NCBI GenBank assembly: GCA_025358575.1
Contig: JANYJA010000112.1
Span: 1-34,458 of the forward strand
Source of the DNA: Terriglobia bacterium
GTDB taxonomy: Bacteria > Acidobacteriota > Terriglobia > Bryobacterales > Bryobacteraceae
Length of the DNA: 34,458 nt
Reading direction: 5' to 3'
Numbering within the stretch: position 1 is the stretch's first letter; every line of letters begins with the position of its first letter. The notes beneath the pieces are model-generated. The model saw nothing but the letters and a program-made list of their open reading frames with translations, ran no database searches and was not told the DNA's origin. The translations under genes were made by a program, and so were the position numbers. Below, in pieces: positions 1 to 8,222 of this stretch.

Positions 1-1
1 C

Positions 2-1534
2 CTCGCGCTGAAGGAGCAGTTGCAGGGGGAAGGTCACGTCTTCAAAACGCAGACGGATACCGAGATCATCGCGCATCTGGTGGAGAAGTACTTCAAAGGG
101 AATCTGGAATCGGTGGTTCGCGACACCGTTAAACAGCTTACTGGCGTCTTCGCCATGGCGGTTCTCTCGCGGCAGGATCCGAACAAGATTGTGGCGGCGC
201 GGTCCGGGCCCCCCGTAGTGATTGGTCTGGGCGATGGTGAATACTTCGTGGCGTCCGATGTTCCGGCGATTCTCTCGCACACCCGCGACATGTTTTTTCT
301 GGCGGATGGCGACATGGCGGTGTTGACTCCCGAAGGCGTGCGTCTCAGCGACTTCGACGGGAAGCCCGTGAATAGGCAGGTCCAGCACATTCTGTGGGAC
401 CCCATCATGGCGGAGAAGGGCGGCTACAAGCACTTCATGCTCAAGGAAATTTATGAGCAGCCGCGCGCCATCCGCGACACTACGTTAGGCCGGGTCGGCC
501 AGGAAACCGGCAAGATTTTTCTGGATGAGATGGATATCTCGGCGCAGGAGTTTCGTGCTTTCAAACAGGTGAAGATCATCGCTTGCGGAACAAGCTGGCA
601 TGCGGCGCTGGCGGGCAAGTTCATGATCGAGAAGCTGGCACGGATGCCGGTCGAAGTGGATTACGGCAGCGAGTTTCGCTATCGCGATCCGATCCTGCCG
701 CCCGATACGCTGACCGTCGTGATCTCCCAATCGGGTGAAACGGCCGATACGCTCGCGGCGCAACGCGAAGCCAAGAGCAAGGGATCGAAGACGCTCGCGA
801 TTTGTAACGTGGTTGGCTCGATGATAGTGCGCGAGGCCTCGGGCGCGATCTACACGCACGCCGGACCCGAGATTGGCGTGGCATCCACCAAGGCGTTTAC
901 CTGTCAGTTGACAGCGCTTTTTATTTTAGCGATGTACCTGGGGCAGGCGCGCGGCGTTCTGGATGAGAGGACAAGCTGCGCGCTGGTGCAGGAGTTGGTG
1001 CGAATCCCAGGCAAGCTGGAAGCTATTCTCTCGAACGATGGCTTGTATGAGGAACTCGGAAGGAAGCTTTTTCGCTCGACCGATTTTCTGTTTCTGGGAC
1101 GGGGCGTTCATTTCCCGATCGCGCTTGAAGGTGCGTTGAAGCTGAAGGAGATTTCTTATATACACGCGGAAGGATATCCGGCGGGTGAGATGAAGCACGG
1201 CCCCAACGCATTGATCGACGAAAAACTTCCGGTTGTCGTTTTGGCCGCGCGCGACCCTTCCAGCCCCGAGAGTAAGGTTCTCTATGAGAAAACGCTCTCC
1301 AACATTCAGGAAGTGAAAGCCCGCGAAGGCATTGTGCTGGCGATTGTGACCGAGGGCGACAACGAAGCAGCCCAAGTGGCCGACCACGTCATCGAGATTC
1401 CCGCATCTTCGGAATTGCTGCTGCCCATTCTGGAAGTGGTGCCGCTGCAATTACTCGCTTATCACATCGCGGTGCGCCGCGGCTGCGATGTCGATCAGCC
1501 CCGCAACCTCGCCAAGAGTGTAACCGTTGAGTGA
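2..1534 (+). CDS. glmS: Glutamine--fructose-6-phosphate aminotransferase (isomerizing), 5'-truncated by window edge
   Basis: GlmS makes glucosamine-6-phosphate from fructose-6-phosphate and glutamine, the first committed step to UDP-GlcNAc for peptidoglycan. The frame is open from base 2, so the gene begins upstream; about 100 of the usual ~610 residues are missing, including the N-terminal catalytic Cys. The first visible residues ([20 protein letters not shown]) belong to the end of the glutaminase domain. Two SIS domains follow: [13 protein letters not shown] and [12 protein letters not shown] in the first, then [26 protein letters not shown] in pieces and the typical C-terminus [13 protein letters not shown]. 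The TTG at base 20 is internal, not a start. The stop overlaps the next start (GTGA, 1531-1534), so the two genes are translationally coupled. Identification is secure. Confidence 0.97.
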   Translation, partial: LALKEQLQGEGHVFKTQTDTEIIAHLVEKYFKGNLESVVRDTVKQLTGVFAMAVLSRQDPNKIVAARSGPPVVIGLGDGEYFVASDVPAILSHTRDMFFLADGDMAVLTPEGVRLSDFDGKPVNRQVQHILWDPIMAEKGGYKHFMLKEIYEQPRAIRDTTLGRVGQETGKIFLDEMDISAQEFRAFKQVKIIACGTSWHAALAGKFMIEKLARMPVEVDYGSEFRYRDPILPPDTLTVVISQSGETADTLAAQREAKSKGSKTLAICNVVGSMIVREASGAIYTHAGPEIGVASTKAFTCQLTALFILAMYLGQARGVLDERTSCALVQELVRIPGKLEAILSNDGLYEELGRKLFRSTDFLFLGRGVHFPIALEGALKLKEISYIHAEGYPAGEMKHGPNALIDEKLPVVVLAARDPSSPESKVLYEKTLSNIQEVKAREGIVLAIVTEGDNEAAQVADHVIEIPASSELLLPILEVVPLQLLAYHIAVRRGCDVDQPRNLAKSVTVE

Positions 1535-1953
1535 AACAATTTACGCGCCAATTGCAGGTACAAACACGCGGCAAGGGGCTGTATTCGATCACGAATCCGG
1601 TGGCCGCATGGGTCGCGGAGCAAAAGCTAAAAACCGGAATGCTGACAGTATTCATCCAGCACACCTCAGCATCATTGCTGATTCAGGAAAATGCCGATCC
1701 GGATGTTTGCCGCGATCTGAATGAATTCTTTGGGCGTTTAGTTCCCGAAGATGCCCCGTGGTACCGGCACTCAGCCGAAGGCGCGGACGATATGCCGGCC
1801 CACATCCGCACGGCGCTCACCACCACGCAGCTTTCGATTCCAATTATCCACGGGGAGATGGCGCTTGGCGCTTGGCAGGGGCTGTATGTGTTCGAGCACC
1901 GCTTGAATTCTCACCGGCGAATCGTGGTGCTGCATCTGCTAGGGGAGCCGTAG
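1531..1953 (+). CDS. yjbQ: YjbQ/UPF0047 family protein (secondary thiamine-phosphate synthase type)
   Basis: This 140-residue protein has the full family length. Family signatures are visible: [18 protein letters not shown] near residues 42-60, [11 protein letters not shown] near 85-97, and [13 protein letters not shown] near 112-124, which carry the conserved His, Asn, Asp and Glu residues of the UPF0047 fold. Members have weak thiamine-phosphate synthase activity, but their main role is unsettled. The start is GTG at 1531 and overlaps the glmS stop by four bases. I see no thiamine genes nearby, so the thiamine link is family knowledge only. The gene ends 37 bases before the convergent DUF2442 frame. 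Confidence 0.9.
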   Translation: MKQFTRQLQVQTRGKGLYSITNPVAAWVAEQKLKTGMLTVFIQHTSASLLIQENADPDVCRDLNEFFGRLVPEDAPWYRHSAEGADDMPAHIRTALTTTQLSIPIIHGEMALGAWQGLYVFEHRLNSHRRIVVLHLLGEP

Positions 1954-1990
1954 AAGCCGCGCGCAATGACTGAAAGGTACAACGAGCGGC

Positions 1991-2254
1991 TTACGACGCC
2001 AGAACAGTGCGTGACTCCGCAGTCCCAGAGATCGTCTTGTATAACGCATCGGGAGCAAGATCCGCCCCATTTGGCCAGCACACCGCGCCATACTCGTCGA
2101 CATTCACCTGAGCGAACAAATCGGCATTGCGCAGGGGCTCAAACATGGGACCAAAAAGTCGTGTGGACAAATCGACCTTACCGCTCACGCCGTCGGCGAA
2201 CGTTACCTCTAGCGTGTATTTCTGACCGACGCTGACGCGAACAACGCGATTCAT
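1991..2254 (-). CDS. DUF2442 protein, alternative independent reading
   Basis: This is the in-frame 3' part of the fused frame, read from its own ATG at 2254. It gives an 87-residue protein of normal DUF2442 size (MNRVVRVSV...). The bases just upstream (GGAGTAGGAAAC) contain a plausible ribosome-binding GGAG, which supports independent translation whatever the state of the upstream G run. DUF2442 proteins usually pair with DUF4160 and have been proposed as the antitoxin-like member. Both readings are listed because the sequence alone cannot tell which is used. Confidence 0.55.
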   Translation of the reverse strand: MNRVVRVSVGQKYTLEVTFADGVSGKVDLSTRLFGPMFEPLRNADLFAQVNVDEYGAVCWPNGADLAPDALYKTISGTAESRTVLAS

Positions 2255-2521
2255 GTTTCCTACTCCAAAGGCGGAATGGGATTGAGCGCTTTGTGCTCTT
2301 CCCCCCCGAGTCCAATTATCTCGCAGTTCCTGCTGATGAAACTTCGCCCATTCCGTGGCCAAGCCGAGAGCCCGGCGCGGAAGCTTCCCCTCAATAACCT
2401 CAAACGTGTTGATGTCTATCTGAGCTTCGTGCTCTCCATTTATTGCGTGAAAATGCGGCGGCGGGTGATCGTCGTAGTACATCCTAATGACGATTCCAAA
2501 AAAGATGCTGAGCGTTGGCAT
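1991..2521 (-). CDS. DUF4160-DUF2442 fused frame (probable toxin-antitoxin-like pair joined by a +1 frameshift)
   Basis: The 176-residue frame has two parts. Residues 1-70 match DUF4160 (MPTLSIFFGIVIRMYYDDHP, then PPHFHA, VIEGKLPRRA, QELRDNW). Residues 90-176 match DUF2442 (MNRVVRVSV start, FADGVSGKVDLSTRLFGPMFEPL). These are normally two adjacent small genes, often listed as TA-like, with DUF2442 downstream. Here they are read as one protein through a nonstandard linker (residues 71-89). Dropping one G from the seven-G run (2301-2307 on the plus strand) restores the canonical DUF4160 ending ALNPIPPLE and a TAG at 2260-2262, six bases before the DUF2442 ATG at 2254. The fusion is therefore either a recent or reversible slippage event or a sequencing error. 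The biochemical function of both families is unknown to me. Confidence 0.7.
   Translation of the reverse strand: MPTLSIFFGIVIRMYYDDHPPPHFHAINGEHEAQIDINTFEVIEGKLPRRALGLATEWAKFHQQELRDNWTRGGRAQSAQSHSAFGVGNMNRVVRVSVGQKYTLEVTFADGVSGKVDLSTRLFGPMFEPLRNADLFAQVNVDEYGAVCWPNGADLAPDALYKTISGTAESRTVLAS
2301..2307. other. Seven-base G/C homopolymer at the DUF4160/DUF2442 frame junction
   Basis: A run of seven C on the plus strand (seven G in the sense of the genes) lies exactly where the canonical DUF4160 frame is lost. Six G would give the standard DUF4160 C-terminus and stop; seven G fuses DUF4160 to DUF2442. Such runs are prone to replication slippage and also to assembly or sequencing error. Confidence 0.6.
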
Positions 2522-2548
2522 CAGTGGCGATTGTACGAAACATTCTAC

Positions 2549-2608
2549 CCCCTCAATAAAAATTAGGCTGCGCCGCAGCTTCCCCTCAATGAAAATTATG
2601 CTGCGCCG
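2549..2608. repeat. Imperfect 27-bp direct repeat at the 3' end of dnaE2
   Basis: Positions 2549-2575 and 2582-2608 are 27-base copies that differ at two sites. Each runs from CCCCTCAAT to GCTGCGCCG, separated by six bases. The second copy contains the last codons and the stop codon of dnaE2 (stop at 2586-2588), so the first copy is a downstream duplication of the gene tail. It looks like a small tandem duplication; no function is evident. Confidence 0.7.
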
Positions 2609-5600
2609 GGGCCGCTGCGCTTGCTGTCGGCAGCCGCTCCACGCGCTGCGCCAGCACGTGAATCACGTTGTCTACATTCTGAATTTTCCCCTCCACCAGC
2701 AGCCACGGCTCCGTCACCAGCATCAGCCGTTGCGTCTCAAACAAATCCGGCATCACCACCGCATTCGCAATGCCGGTCTCATCTTCGATACTCAAAAACA
2801 CGATACCCTTCGCCGTCCCCGGCCTCTGCCGCACCACCACATTCCCCGCGATGAGCACCCGCTTGCCCGAACGCATCCGCGCCAAATCCTTCGCCGCCGT
2901 CACTCCCAATAAGCGCATCTCCGCGCGACGGTGCGCCATCGGATGTCGGCCCACGGTCACGCCCGTCCCGTGATAATCCGCCGTGATGCGTTCATCCGTC
3001 GTCATCTGCCGCAGCGGTGTCACCGCCGAGGCAGTCACGTTCTCCGGCACCATTTCCAGCAGCGGACCCACCGGCCGTGCCGCCCGCCCCGCTTTCCACA
3101 AAGCATCGCGACGGTGCACGGCATCCAGCGCATTCAGCGCGCCCACCTCAGCCAGCTTCTCCAGCTCATCCTGCCGCAGCTCCGGAACGCGGCGCGCAAG
3201 ATCGTCGATATCCGTAAATTCATCCGCCTCGCGCGCGCGCACCAGCGCCTTGCCAGCCTCCGCCCGCAGCCCTTTCACATAACGCAGCCCCAACCGCAGA
3301 GCCATCTCCTCCATGGTGCAGTTCCACTCCGACCGCAACGCACTCACCGGCAGCACGCGCAATCCATGCCGCTGGGCGTCCTTAATCAAAATCGCCGGAT
3401 GGTAGAACCCCATCGGCTGATTGTTCAACAGCGCGCAAGTGAATGCCGGCAGATAGTGGCACTTCAAATAAGCGCTGGCATAAGCCAGCAGCGCGAAACT
3501 GGCCGCATGCGATTCCGGAAATCCATACAACGCGAACGCCGTGATCGATTGCACAATGGTGTCCTGCACCGCGCCCGTTATGCCATTGCGCGTCATGCCT
3601 TCGCGCAGCTTCACCTCAATCTGCACCATGCGTTGTTTCGACCGTTTAAATCCCAGCGCCCGCCGCAGCTCTTCCGCCTCGCCTCCCGTGAATCCCGCCA
3701 CCACCATCGAAATGCGCAGTAGCTGCTCTTGAAATAACGGAACCCCCAGCGTGCGCGCCAGCACCGGCTCGAGCGCTGGATGCAGGCAATCTACCTTCTC
3801 TTTTCCCTGCCGCCGCGCCAGATACGGATGCACCATCTTGCCCACAATCGGACCCGGCCGGATGATCGCCACCTGCACCACCAGATCGTAAAATTTCACC
3901 GGTTTCATGCGCGGCAGGGAAGCCTGCTGCGCGCGGCTCTCCACTTGAAACAGCCCGATGGTGTCGGCCTTCTGCAGCGCCGCGTACACTTGCGGGTCGT
4001 CCGCCGGAAGCTGCCCCAAATCCACTTCCTCGCCGTAATGATCGCGAATCAGCACCAGCGATTCTTCGAGCACCGCCATCATCCCAAGGCCCAGCAGATC
4101 CACTTTAATCACGCCCATGTCCGCGCAGTCTTCTTTGTCCCACTGCACCACCACGCGCCCGGGCATGCTCGCCGGCTCCAGCGGCACCACCGCATCCAGC
4201 TGCCCCTGGCAGATCACCATCCCTCCCGAGTGCTGCCCCAGGTGCCGCGGCAAATCCTGCAGCGCCACCACCAGATCCAGAAATTTGCGAATGCGGCCGT
4301 TCTGCATGTCGAGCCCGGCTTCTTCAAACTGGCGCTCGGCGGTGTTGTCGGGGTCGCGCCATCCCCAAATCGGCACCAGGCTCGAAAGCGTTTCCAGCGT
4401 CTCGACCTCGAAGCCCATCACCTTGCCCACCTCGCGCGCCGCCGAACGCCCGCGATACGTGATCACGTTCGCCGTCATCGCCGCGCCCAGCTTTCCATAC
4501 CGCGCGTACACATGCTGAATCACGCTCTCGCGCCTGTCGCCGCTCGGCAAATCGAGATCGATATCCGGCCACTCGCCGCGCTCTTCGGAAAGAAATCGCT
4601 CGAACAACAGTTCCATGCCGACCGGGTCCACCGCCGTAATGCCGAGCGAATAACACACCGCGCTATTGGCCGCGGAGCCGCGCCCCTGCACCAGAATCCC
4701 CTGCTCGCGGCAGAAATTTACGATGTCCCACACAATGAGAAAATAACCTTCCAGCCGCAGCTTTTCGATCATCGCCAGCTCGCGCTCAATCTGCACGCGC
4801 GCCTTCTCGTGATAAGGGCGATAGCGCCGCCGCGCCCCCTCATCCGTGCGCTTGCGCAAAAAGCTCATCATGGTCTCGCGCGGCGGCACCGGATATTCGG
4901 GGAACTGATAGCCCAGATCCGACAACGTGAAATTCAATCGCGATGAGATGCCCAGCGTATTGGCGAGCGCTTCCGGATAATCCGCAAACAGCCGCGCCAT
5001 GTCGCGGTCCGGTTTCATATGGCGCTCGGAATTGCGCGCCAGCAGTTGCCCCGCCGTTGCCAGCGTGACTTTGTGATGCAGGCACGTGAAGATGTCGAGA
5101 ATCTGGCGCTGCTCGGGAAGCGCATGGCAGACGCCGTTGGTCGCGACCAGCGGCACGCGCAGACTCTTCGCCAGTGCGATTACCGCCTGATTACGCGCTT
5201 CTTCATCGCGATGCAGGTGGCGCTGAATTTCGGCATACACATTCGGCTTCCCATAAATACCGATGAGCCGCTCGAAACCCTCGCGCGAGATGGGCTGCGC
5301 GTCGTCGCCCGTAAAGCAGATCAGCCCGTCGGCGTACTCCGCCAGATCTTCGGGCGTGGCCGTCGCCTGCGTATGCTTCGCAACGCGCAGCTTGGTGCGT
5401 GTAATCAGCCGGCACAAGTTTTGATACCCCGCGCGATTCTTCACCAGCAGCGGATAACGCCGCCCGTCGGTACATGTGATCTCGGCTCCGATGTGCGCGC
5501 GAATCCCGAGCTTCTTGGCGGCCAAATGGAATCGCGGCGAGCCATAAACGCCATCGCGATCCAGCAGCGCCATCGCGGGCTGCCCCAAATTCGCGCACAC

Positions 5601-5684
5601 CTCCGCGTATTGTTCCGGGACACTGGCGGCTTGCAAAAAGCTGAACGCCGAGCGGGCGTGGAGTTCGATATAGCGCATGGACAT
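2586..5684 (-). CDS. dnaE2: Error-prone DNA polymerase III alpha subunit DnaE2 / ImuC
   Basis: This is the catalytic subunit of the ImuA-ImuB-DnaE2 mutasome, which copies past DNA damage. The chosen start is the ATG at 5684, which shares one base with the imuB stop (TGATG); the ATG at 5678 (MRYIELHARSAFSFL) is equally possible. From 5684 the protein has 1032 residues, normal for DnaE2 and shorter than replicative DnaE. Visible parts: an N-terminal PHP domain with a reduced metal motif (LHARS where replicative enzymes have HxH), the palm with GRGSAANSAVCYSLG and the catalytic pair in PDIDLDLPSGDRRE, then GQHSGGMV, and a C-terminal OB fold (RVLIAGNVVVRQRPGTAKG). The last gene of a three-gene operon. 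Frames antisense to it are shadows. Confidence 0.95.
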   Translation of the reverse strand: MSMRYIELHARSAFSFLQAASVPEQYAEVCANLGQPAMALLDRDGVYGSPRFHLAAKKLGIRAHIGAEITCTDGRRYPLLVKNRAGYQNLCRLITRTKLRVAKHTQATATPEDLAEYADGLICFTGDDAQPISREGFERLIGIYGKPNVYAEIQRHLHRDEEARNQAVIALAKSLRVPLVATNGVCHALPEQRQILDIFTCLHHKVTLATAGQLLARNSERHMKPDRDMARLFADYPEALANTLGISSRLNFTLSDLGYQFPEYPVPPRETMMSFLRKRTDEGARRRYRPYHEKARVQIERELAMIEKLRLEGYFLIVWDIVNFCREQGILVQGRGSAANSAVCYSLGITAVDPVGMELLFERFLSEERGEWPDIDLDLPSGDRRESVIQHVYARYGKLGAAMTANVITYRGRSAAREVGKVMGFEVETLETLSSLVPIWGWRDPDNTAERQFEEAGLDMQNGRIRKFLDLVVALQDLPRHLGQHSGGMVICQGQLDAVVPLEPASMPGRVVVQWDKEDCADMGVIKVDLLGLGMMAVLEESLVLIRDHYGEEVDLGQLPADDPQVYAALQKADTIGLFQVESRAQQASLPRMKPVKFYDLVVQVAIIRPGPIVGKMVHPYLARRQGKEKVDCLHPALEPVLARTLGVPLFQEQLLRISMVVAGFTGGEAEELRRALGFKRSKQRMVQIEVKLREGMTRNGITGAVQDTIVQSITAFALYGFPESHAASFALLAYASAYLKCHYLPAFTCALLNNQPMGFYHPAILIKDAQRHGLRVLPVSALRSEWNCTMEEMALRLGLRYVKGLRAEAGKALVRAREADEFTDIDDLARRVPELRQDELEKLAEVGALNALDAVHRRDALWKAGRAARPVGPLLEMVPENVTASAVTPLRQMTTDERITADYHGTGVTVGRHPMAHRRAEMRLLGVTAAKDLARMRSGKRVLIAGNVVVRQRPGTAKGIVFLSIEDETGIANAVVMPDLFETQRLMLVTEPWLLVEGKIQNVDNVIHVLAQRVERLPTASAAAPAQHNFH

Positions 5685-6955
5685 CAGTCGTAATACCCTT
5701 CGATAAACCAGCGCGCGGCATCCCGATCCCGATACACGCGATACAGCCCGCCATCGCTCAGCGCAATGTCCCATTCATCGCGATTCCATGCGTTCGGGAG
5801 CCACCATTCGCCCGATGTGCGCCACGGTCCCGCGCAAGCCAGCACCCGCCCGCGCGCCGGTGCGCTTGAAATTTGCACGGGCCGCCCATCCTGCACCAGA
5901 ACCTGCGCGTGCAGAGACGGGCGCAACCTTCGCAATGCTAAAAATGCTAAATGGGTTTCGGCGGGAAGAACGGCCGCGGGCGATTTTTCAGAACGTTGCG
6001 CCACGAATCGCTGGATACGGAAGCTGTCGGGTCTATGCGAATCCATGCGTTCCGCGATGCCGACATTTTCGGCCCCGACAATTCCGGCGATGCGCGCCAG
6101 TGTTAGTTCCAATTTCTCCGGTTCCGGGGCCACCGGAATAAATAGCCCATGCTGCTGCACGCGCGGTTTCACGGGCTCCAGCGCCAGCGCGACCTTCAAC
6201 ACCGGCCCGCCTGGCGGACGGTCGCTCAACTCCAGCTGCAGAAGTTTTAAGAACGCCTTCGCATCCCGGATCGGAACCGGCAATCGCAGCGTGGCCGTAT
6301 GCGGAGCCGCATTTTCCAGATCCAATCGCAGACGAATCTCATGGGTCGCCAGAGACCGCGCGGCGAGCTTTCCGCACAGATCGTTCAACATGCGCGCCAG
6401 CAAAAACGAAAGCGGCTCCAGCAATTCCAGCGGATAATCCAGTTCCAGCGCTTCTTCGAAAATGAGAGCTTCGCCGGGAACGCGCAACAGGCGGTCGGCT
6501 TCCCCGCGCGCCAGCCGCTGCAGATGCACGCCTTCATCGCCCAGCCGCGCCGCCACGCCCAGCGGAGGCAGAGCCGCCAGTTCCCCGAACGTGCGAATGC
6601 CCCACAGGTCGAGCGTCTCCGCCGTTTCAGGCGACGCGCTCCCGCCCAGCAAATTCAGCGGCAGCGGTGCCAGCACACCGGCTTCGCGCCCAATGGGAAT
6701 CACCGTGACGCCCGCAATGCCGCGCGCCGCATGAATCGCCGCATCCGGATTCCCCGCGATCGCGACACTCGCGCCAACGCCATTGCGCTGCATCAGAGCT
6801 TTCGCGATCTCCTCGGTACTGCCCCATAGCGGTTCGAGGCCGTCGATATCCAGCACCACCGTATCGGGCGAAGTCTCTTCCACAAGGGGCGAAAACTGGT
6901 GCGCGCATTCCAGCAGCAACGGCAAATTTCCGGGCGCATGCAGGCAGGCAAACAT
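5684..6955 (-). CDS. imuB: ImuB, catalytically inactive Y-family polymerase-like protein
   Basis: ImuB is the scaffold of the mutasome: a Y-family-like protein lacking polymerase catalytic residues that in other bacteria bridges the beta clamp, ImuA and DnaE2. The family match is the block FSPLVEETSPDTVVLDIDGL followed by a little-finger-like C-terminal half (e.g. APARGRVLACAGPWRTSGEW). At 423 residues it is shorter than many ImuB proteins. After the first strand (MFACLHAPGN) it goes almost straight to the FSP block, so most of the N-terminal palm that carries the first metal-binding carboxylates in true Y polymerases is absent. The start is four bases after the imuA stop, and the stop overlaps the dnaE2 start. 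Order and spacing make the assignment strong. Confidence 0.9.
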   Translation of the reverse strand: MFACLHAPGNLPLLLECAHQFSPLVEETSPDTVVLDIDGLEPLWGSTEEIAKALMQRNGVGASVAIAGNPDAAIHAARGIAGVTVIPIGREAGVLAPLPLNLLGGSASPETAETLDLWGIRTFGELAALPPLGVAARLGDEGVHLQRLARGEADRLLRVPGEALIFEEALELDYPLELLEPLSFLLARMLNDLCGKLAARSLATHEIRLRLDLENAAPHTATLRLPVPIRDAKAFLKLLQLELSDRPPGGPVLKVALALEPVKPRVQQHGLFIPVAPEPEKLELTLARIAGIVGAENVGIAERMDSHRPDSFRIQRFVAQRSEKSPAAVLPAETHLAFLALRRLRPSLHAQVLVQDGRPVQISSAPARGRVLACAGPWRTSGEWWLPNAWNRDEWDIALSDGGLYRVYRDRDAARWFIEGYYD

Positions 6956-6959
6956 AGCA

Positions 6960-7634
6960 TCACCGTCCTGCGGAAAACGCCGCGCTGCGCACGCGGTAAT
7001 GCTTGCGGCTGTCGGCTTCGGCGCGCAGGCCCTTTAGAAGCTTGCCCGACCACAGAACCTGCGTCTGCCGCAAATTCAATTGCAGCGTGGAGCAGGACGC
7101 CGCATTCACATTCTGCGCGATAGCGACCAGCGCCGTTGCCGTCTTCTCCACCGCATGGCGCAGACGGAACCACGACGCCAGCGAGATGCGCCGGGCCTGC
7201 TGCGGCGGGGTGTCGGCGAGATCCATCACAATCAGCCCGAATCCCCCCGCCTGCACTAGCAGATCGGTAGCTTTGAGCGCGTGTTCCGCATTGCCGCCGC
7301 AGCGAATCCAAAGGATTTGCGGAAGACGGACACCGGCACATTCCGCGGATTCCGGGTCGAATGCGCCAGTAGTGTCGATCACCGCGCAGAACTCTTCACG
7401 GCTGGTAGCCTGCGCCAGCAGCGAGAGCATCACGGTGGTGCGCCCCGTGGATGCCGCCCCGAATATCTCCGTCAAGCCGCCGCGCGGCAGTCCGCCGGTA
7501 AGTTCATCAATTGATTGGATTCCGGTCGGCAGCGACTCCTGAACCGGCCGCCGGTCGACTCCAAATGCCGGGTCCCACCGTAGGCCAAGGGTGGATGAAA
7601 TATGAGAGCGGAGAGCCGCTGCGGAGGTCGCCAT
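6960..7634 (-). CDS. imuA: ImuA, RecA-like ATPase-fold protein of the mutasome
   Basis: ImuA-type protein of 224 residues from the ATG at 7634 (MATSAAALRSHI). The frame stays open to 7778, but the upstream residues are basic, low-complexity and unlike the family, so I reject the longer start. A RecA-like core is visible: LPTGIQSIDELTGGLPRGGLTEIFG leads to a Walker-A-like loop GAASTGRTT, in which the usual Lys is Arg, and then FCAVIDTTGAFDPES. This degenerate P-loop suggests a structural role. In other bacteria ImuA inhibits RecA and helps assemble ImuB/DnaE2, usually under LexA control. First gene of the imuA-imuB-dnaE2 operon; an inverted repeat lies 17-35 bases upstream. Confidence 0.85.
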   Translation of the reverse strand: MATSAAALRSHISSTLGLRWDPAFGVDRRPVQESLPTGIQSIDELTGGLPRGGLTEIFGAASTGRTTVMLSLLAQATSREEFCAVIDTTGAFDPESAECAGVRLPQILWIRCGGNAEHALKATDLLVQAGGFGLIVMDLADTPPQQARRISLASWFRLRHAVEKTATALVAIAQNVNAASCSTLQLNLRQTQVLWSGKLLKGLRAEADSRKHYRVRSAAFSAGR

Positions 7635-7650
7635 TTTCGCCTTTTCTTCG

Positions 7651-7669
7651 CTGCACTCTACTTTTGCAG
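7651..7669 (-). promoter_or_regulatory. Inverted repeat upstream of imuA, possible operator
   Basis: CTGCA-N9-TGCAG lies 17 bases upstream of the imuA ATG. Its position and CTG/CAG ends resemble a LexA (SOS) box, and imuA operons are commonly LexA-regulated. The spacing does not fit the E. coli CTGT-N8-ACAG pattern and I do not know the LexA motif of this lineage, so this is only a candidate. Confidence 0.25.
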
Positions 7670-8222
7670 AAAATGAGGAAAGGCGCAAGGGTGGTTCGTG
7701 TCTTGATCCCCAAGGGAAGCTTGGCCTTCGGCACCGCGTGCGGGTTGATCTTCTATCGGTCTGCCCTTCTCTGGTCAACGCGGGGCATCACCGACGACGA
7801 CTTGCCATTCCGACTTAAAAAGCTTTCAGTAAATGCTGCCGCCGCGCGTATCGGCCGAGATGGTCGCCAATAAACGCTGTCCAACATTTTTGCCGGTAAT
7901 GTTCCATTCGCTTCCCAACTTCCGAGTGGCCGACGATTTGGACAGTATCCGTAAACGCCACGCCGTCACCGTGGGTTATCTGCGGCGTTTCGCAGCCACA
8001 CTCTGGGAAACGCGGTTCTCCTTTCCTAATTTCCGGATTAAAAGGAATTCAGAGAGTTGCCGAACACATAAATTGTGGCGTTCGAAGGTCTACCATAGGC
8101 ATCGCCTCGTCGCCATTCCACCTAAAGCCTGCCTCAAGGGTCATCAGCTTGTTCGCGCATCTCATTGCACGCGTGGCAAGCCCTTCGTACATGACCGAAA
8201 GGGTGCTAGATAGAATCACTGT
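7670..8222. other. Non-coding spacer between imuA and the unknown pair
   Basis: About 550 bases with no convincing gene. Open frames here (for example 7833-8213 plus) are rich in Arg, Ser and Pro and lack any recognisable motif. One imperfect hairpin is visible at 8019-8046: TCCTTT-CC-TAAT, a six-base loop, then ATTA-AAAGGA, with a two-base bulge. The imuA promoter and the promoter of the 8223 gene must both lie in this spacer; I cannot place a -35/-10 pair with confidence. Confidence 0.5.

Noticed and set aside
3780-4946. Long plus-strand open frame (388 codons) rich in His, Arg and Gln
   Set aside because: Antisense to dnaE2, no motif or ribosome-binding site, and composition typical of the shadow of a high-G+C gene.
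7635-7778. N-terminal extension of ImuA by 48 residues
   Set aside because: Basic low-complexity residues unlike ImuA; the ATG at 7634 gives the family N-terminus.
7833-8213. Open frame of 126 codons upstream of the unknown pair
   Set aside because: Random-looking basic sequence without motif or ribosome-binding site.
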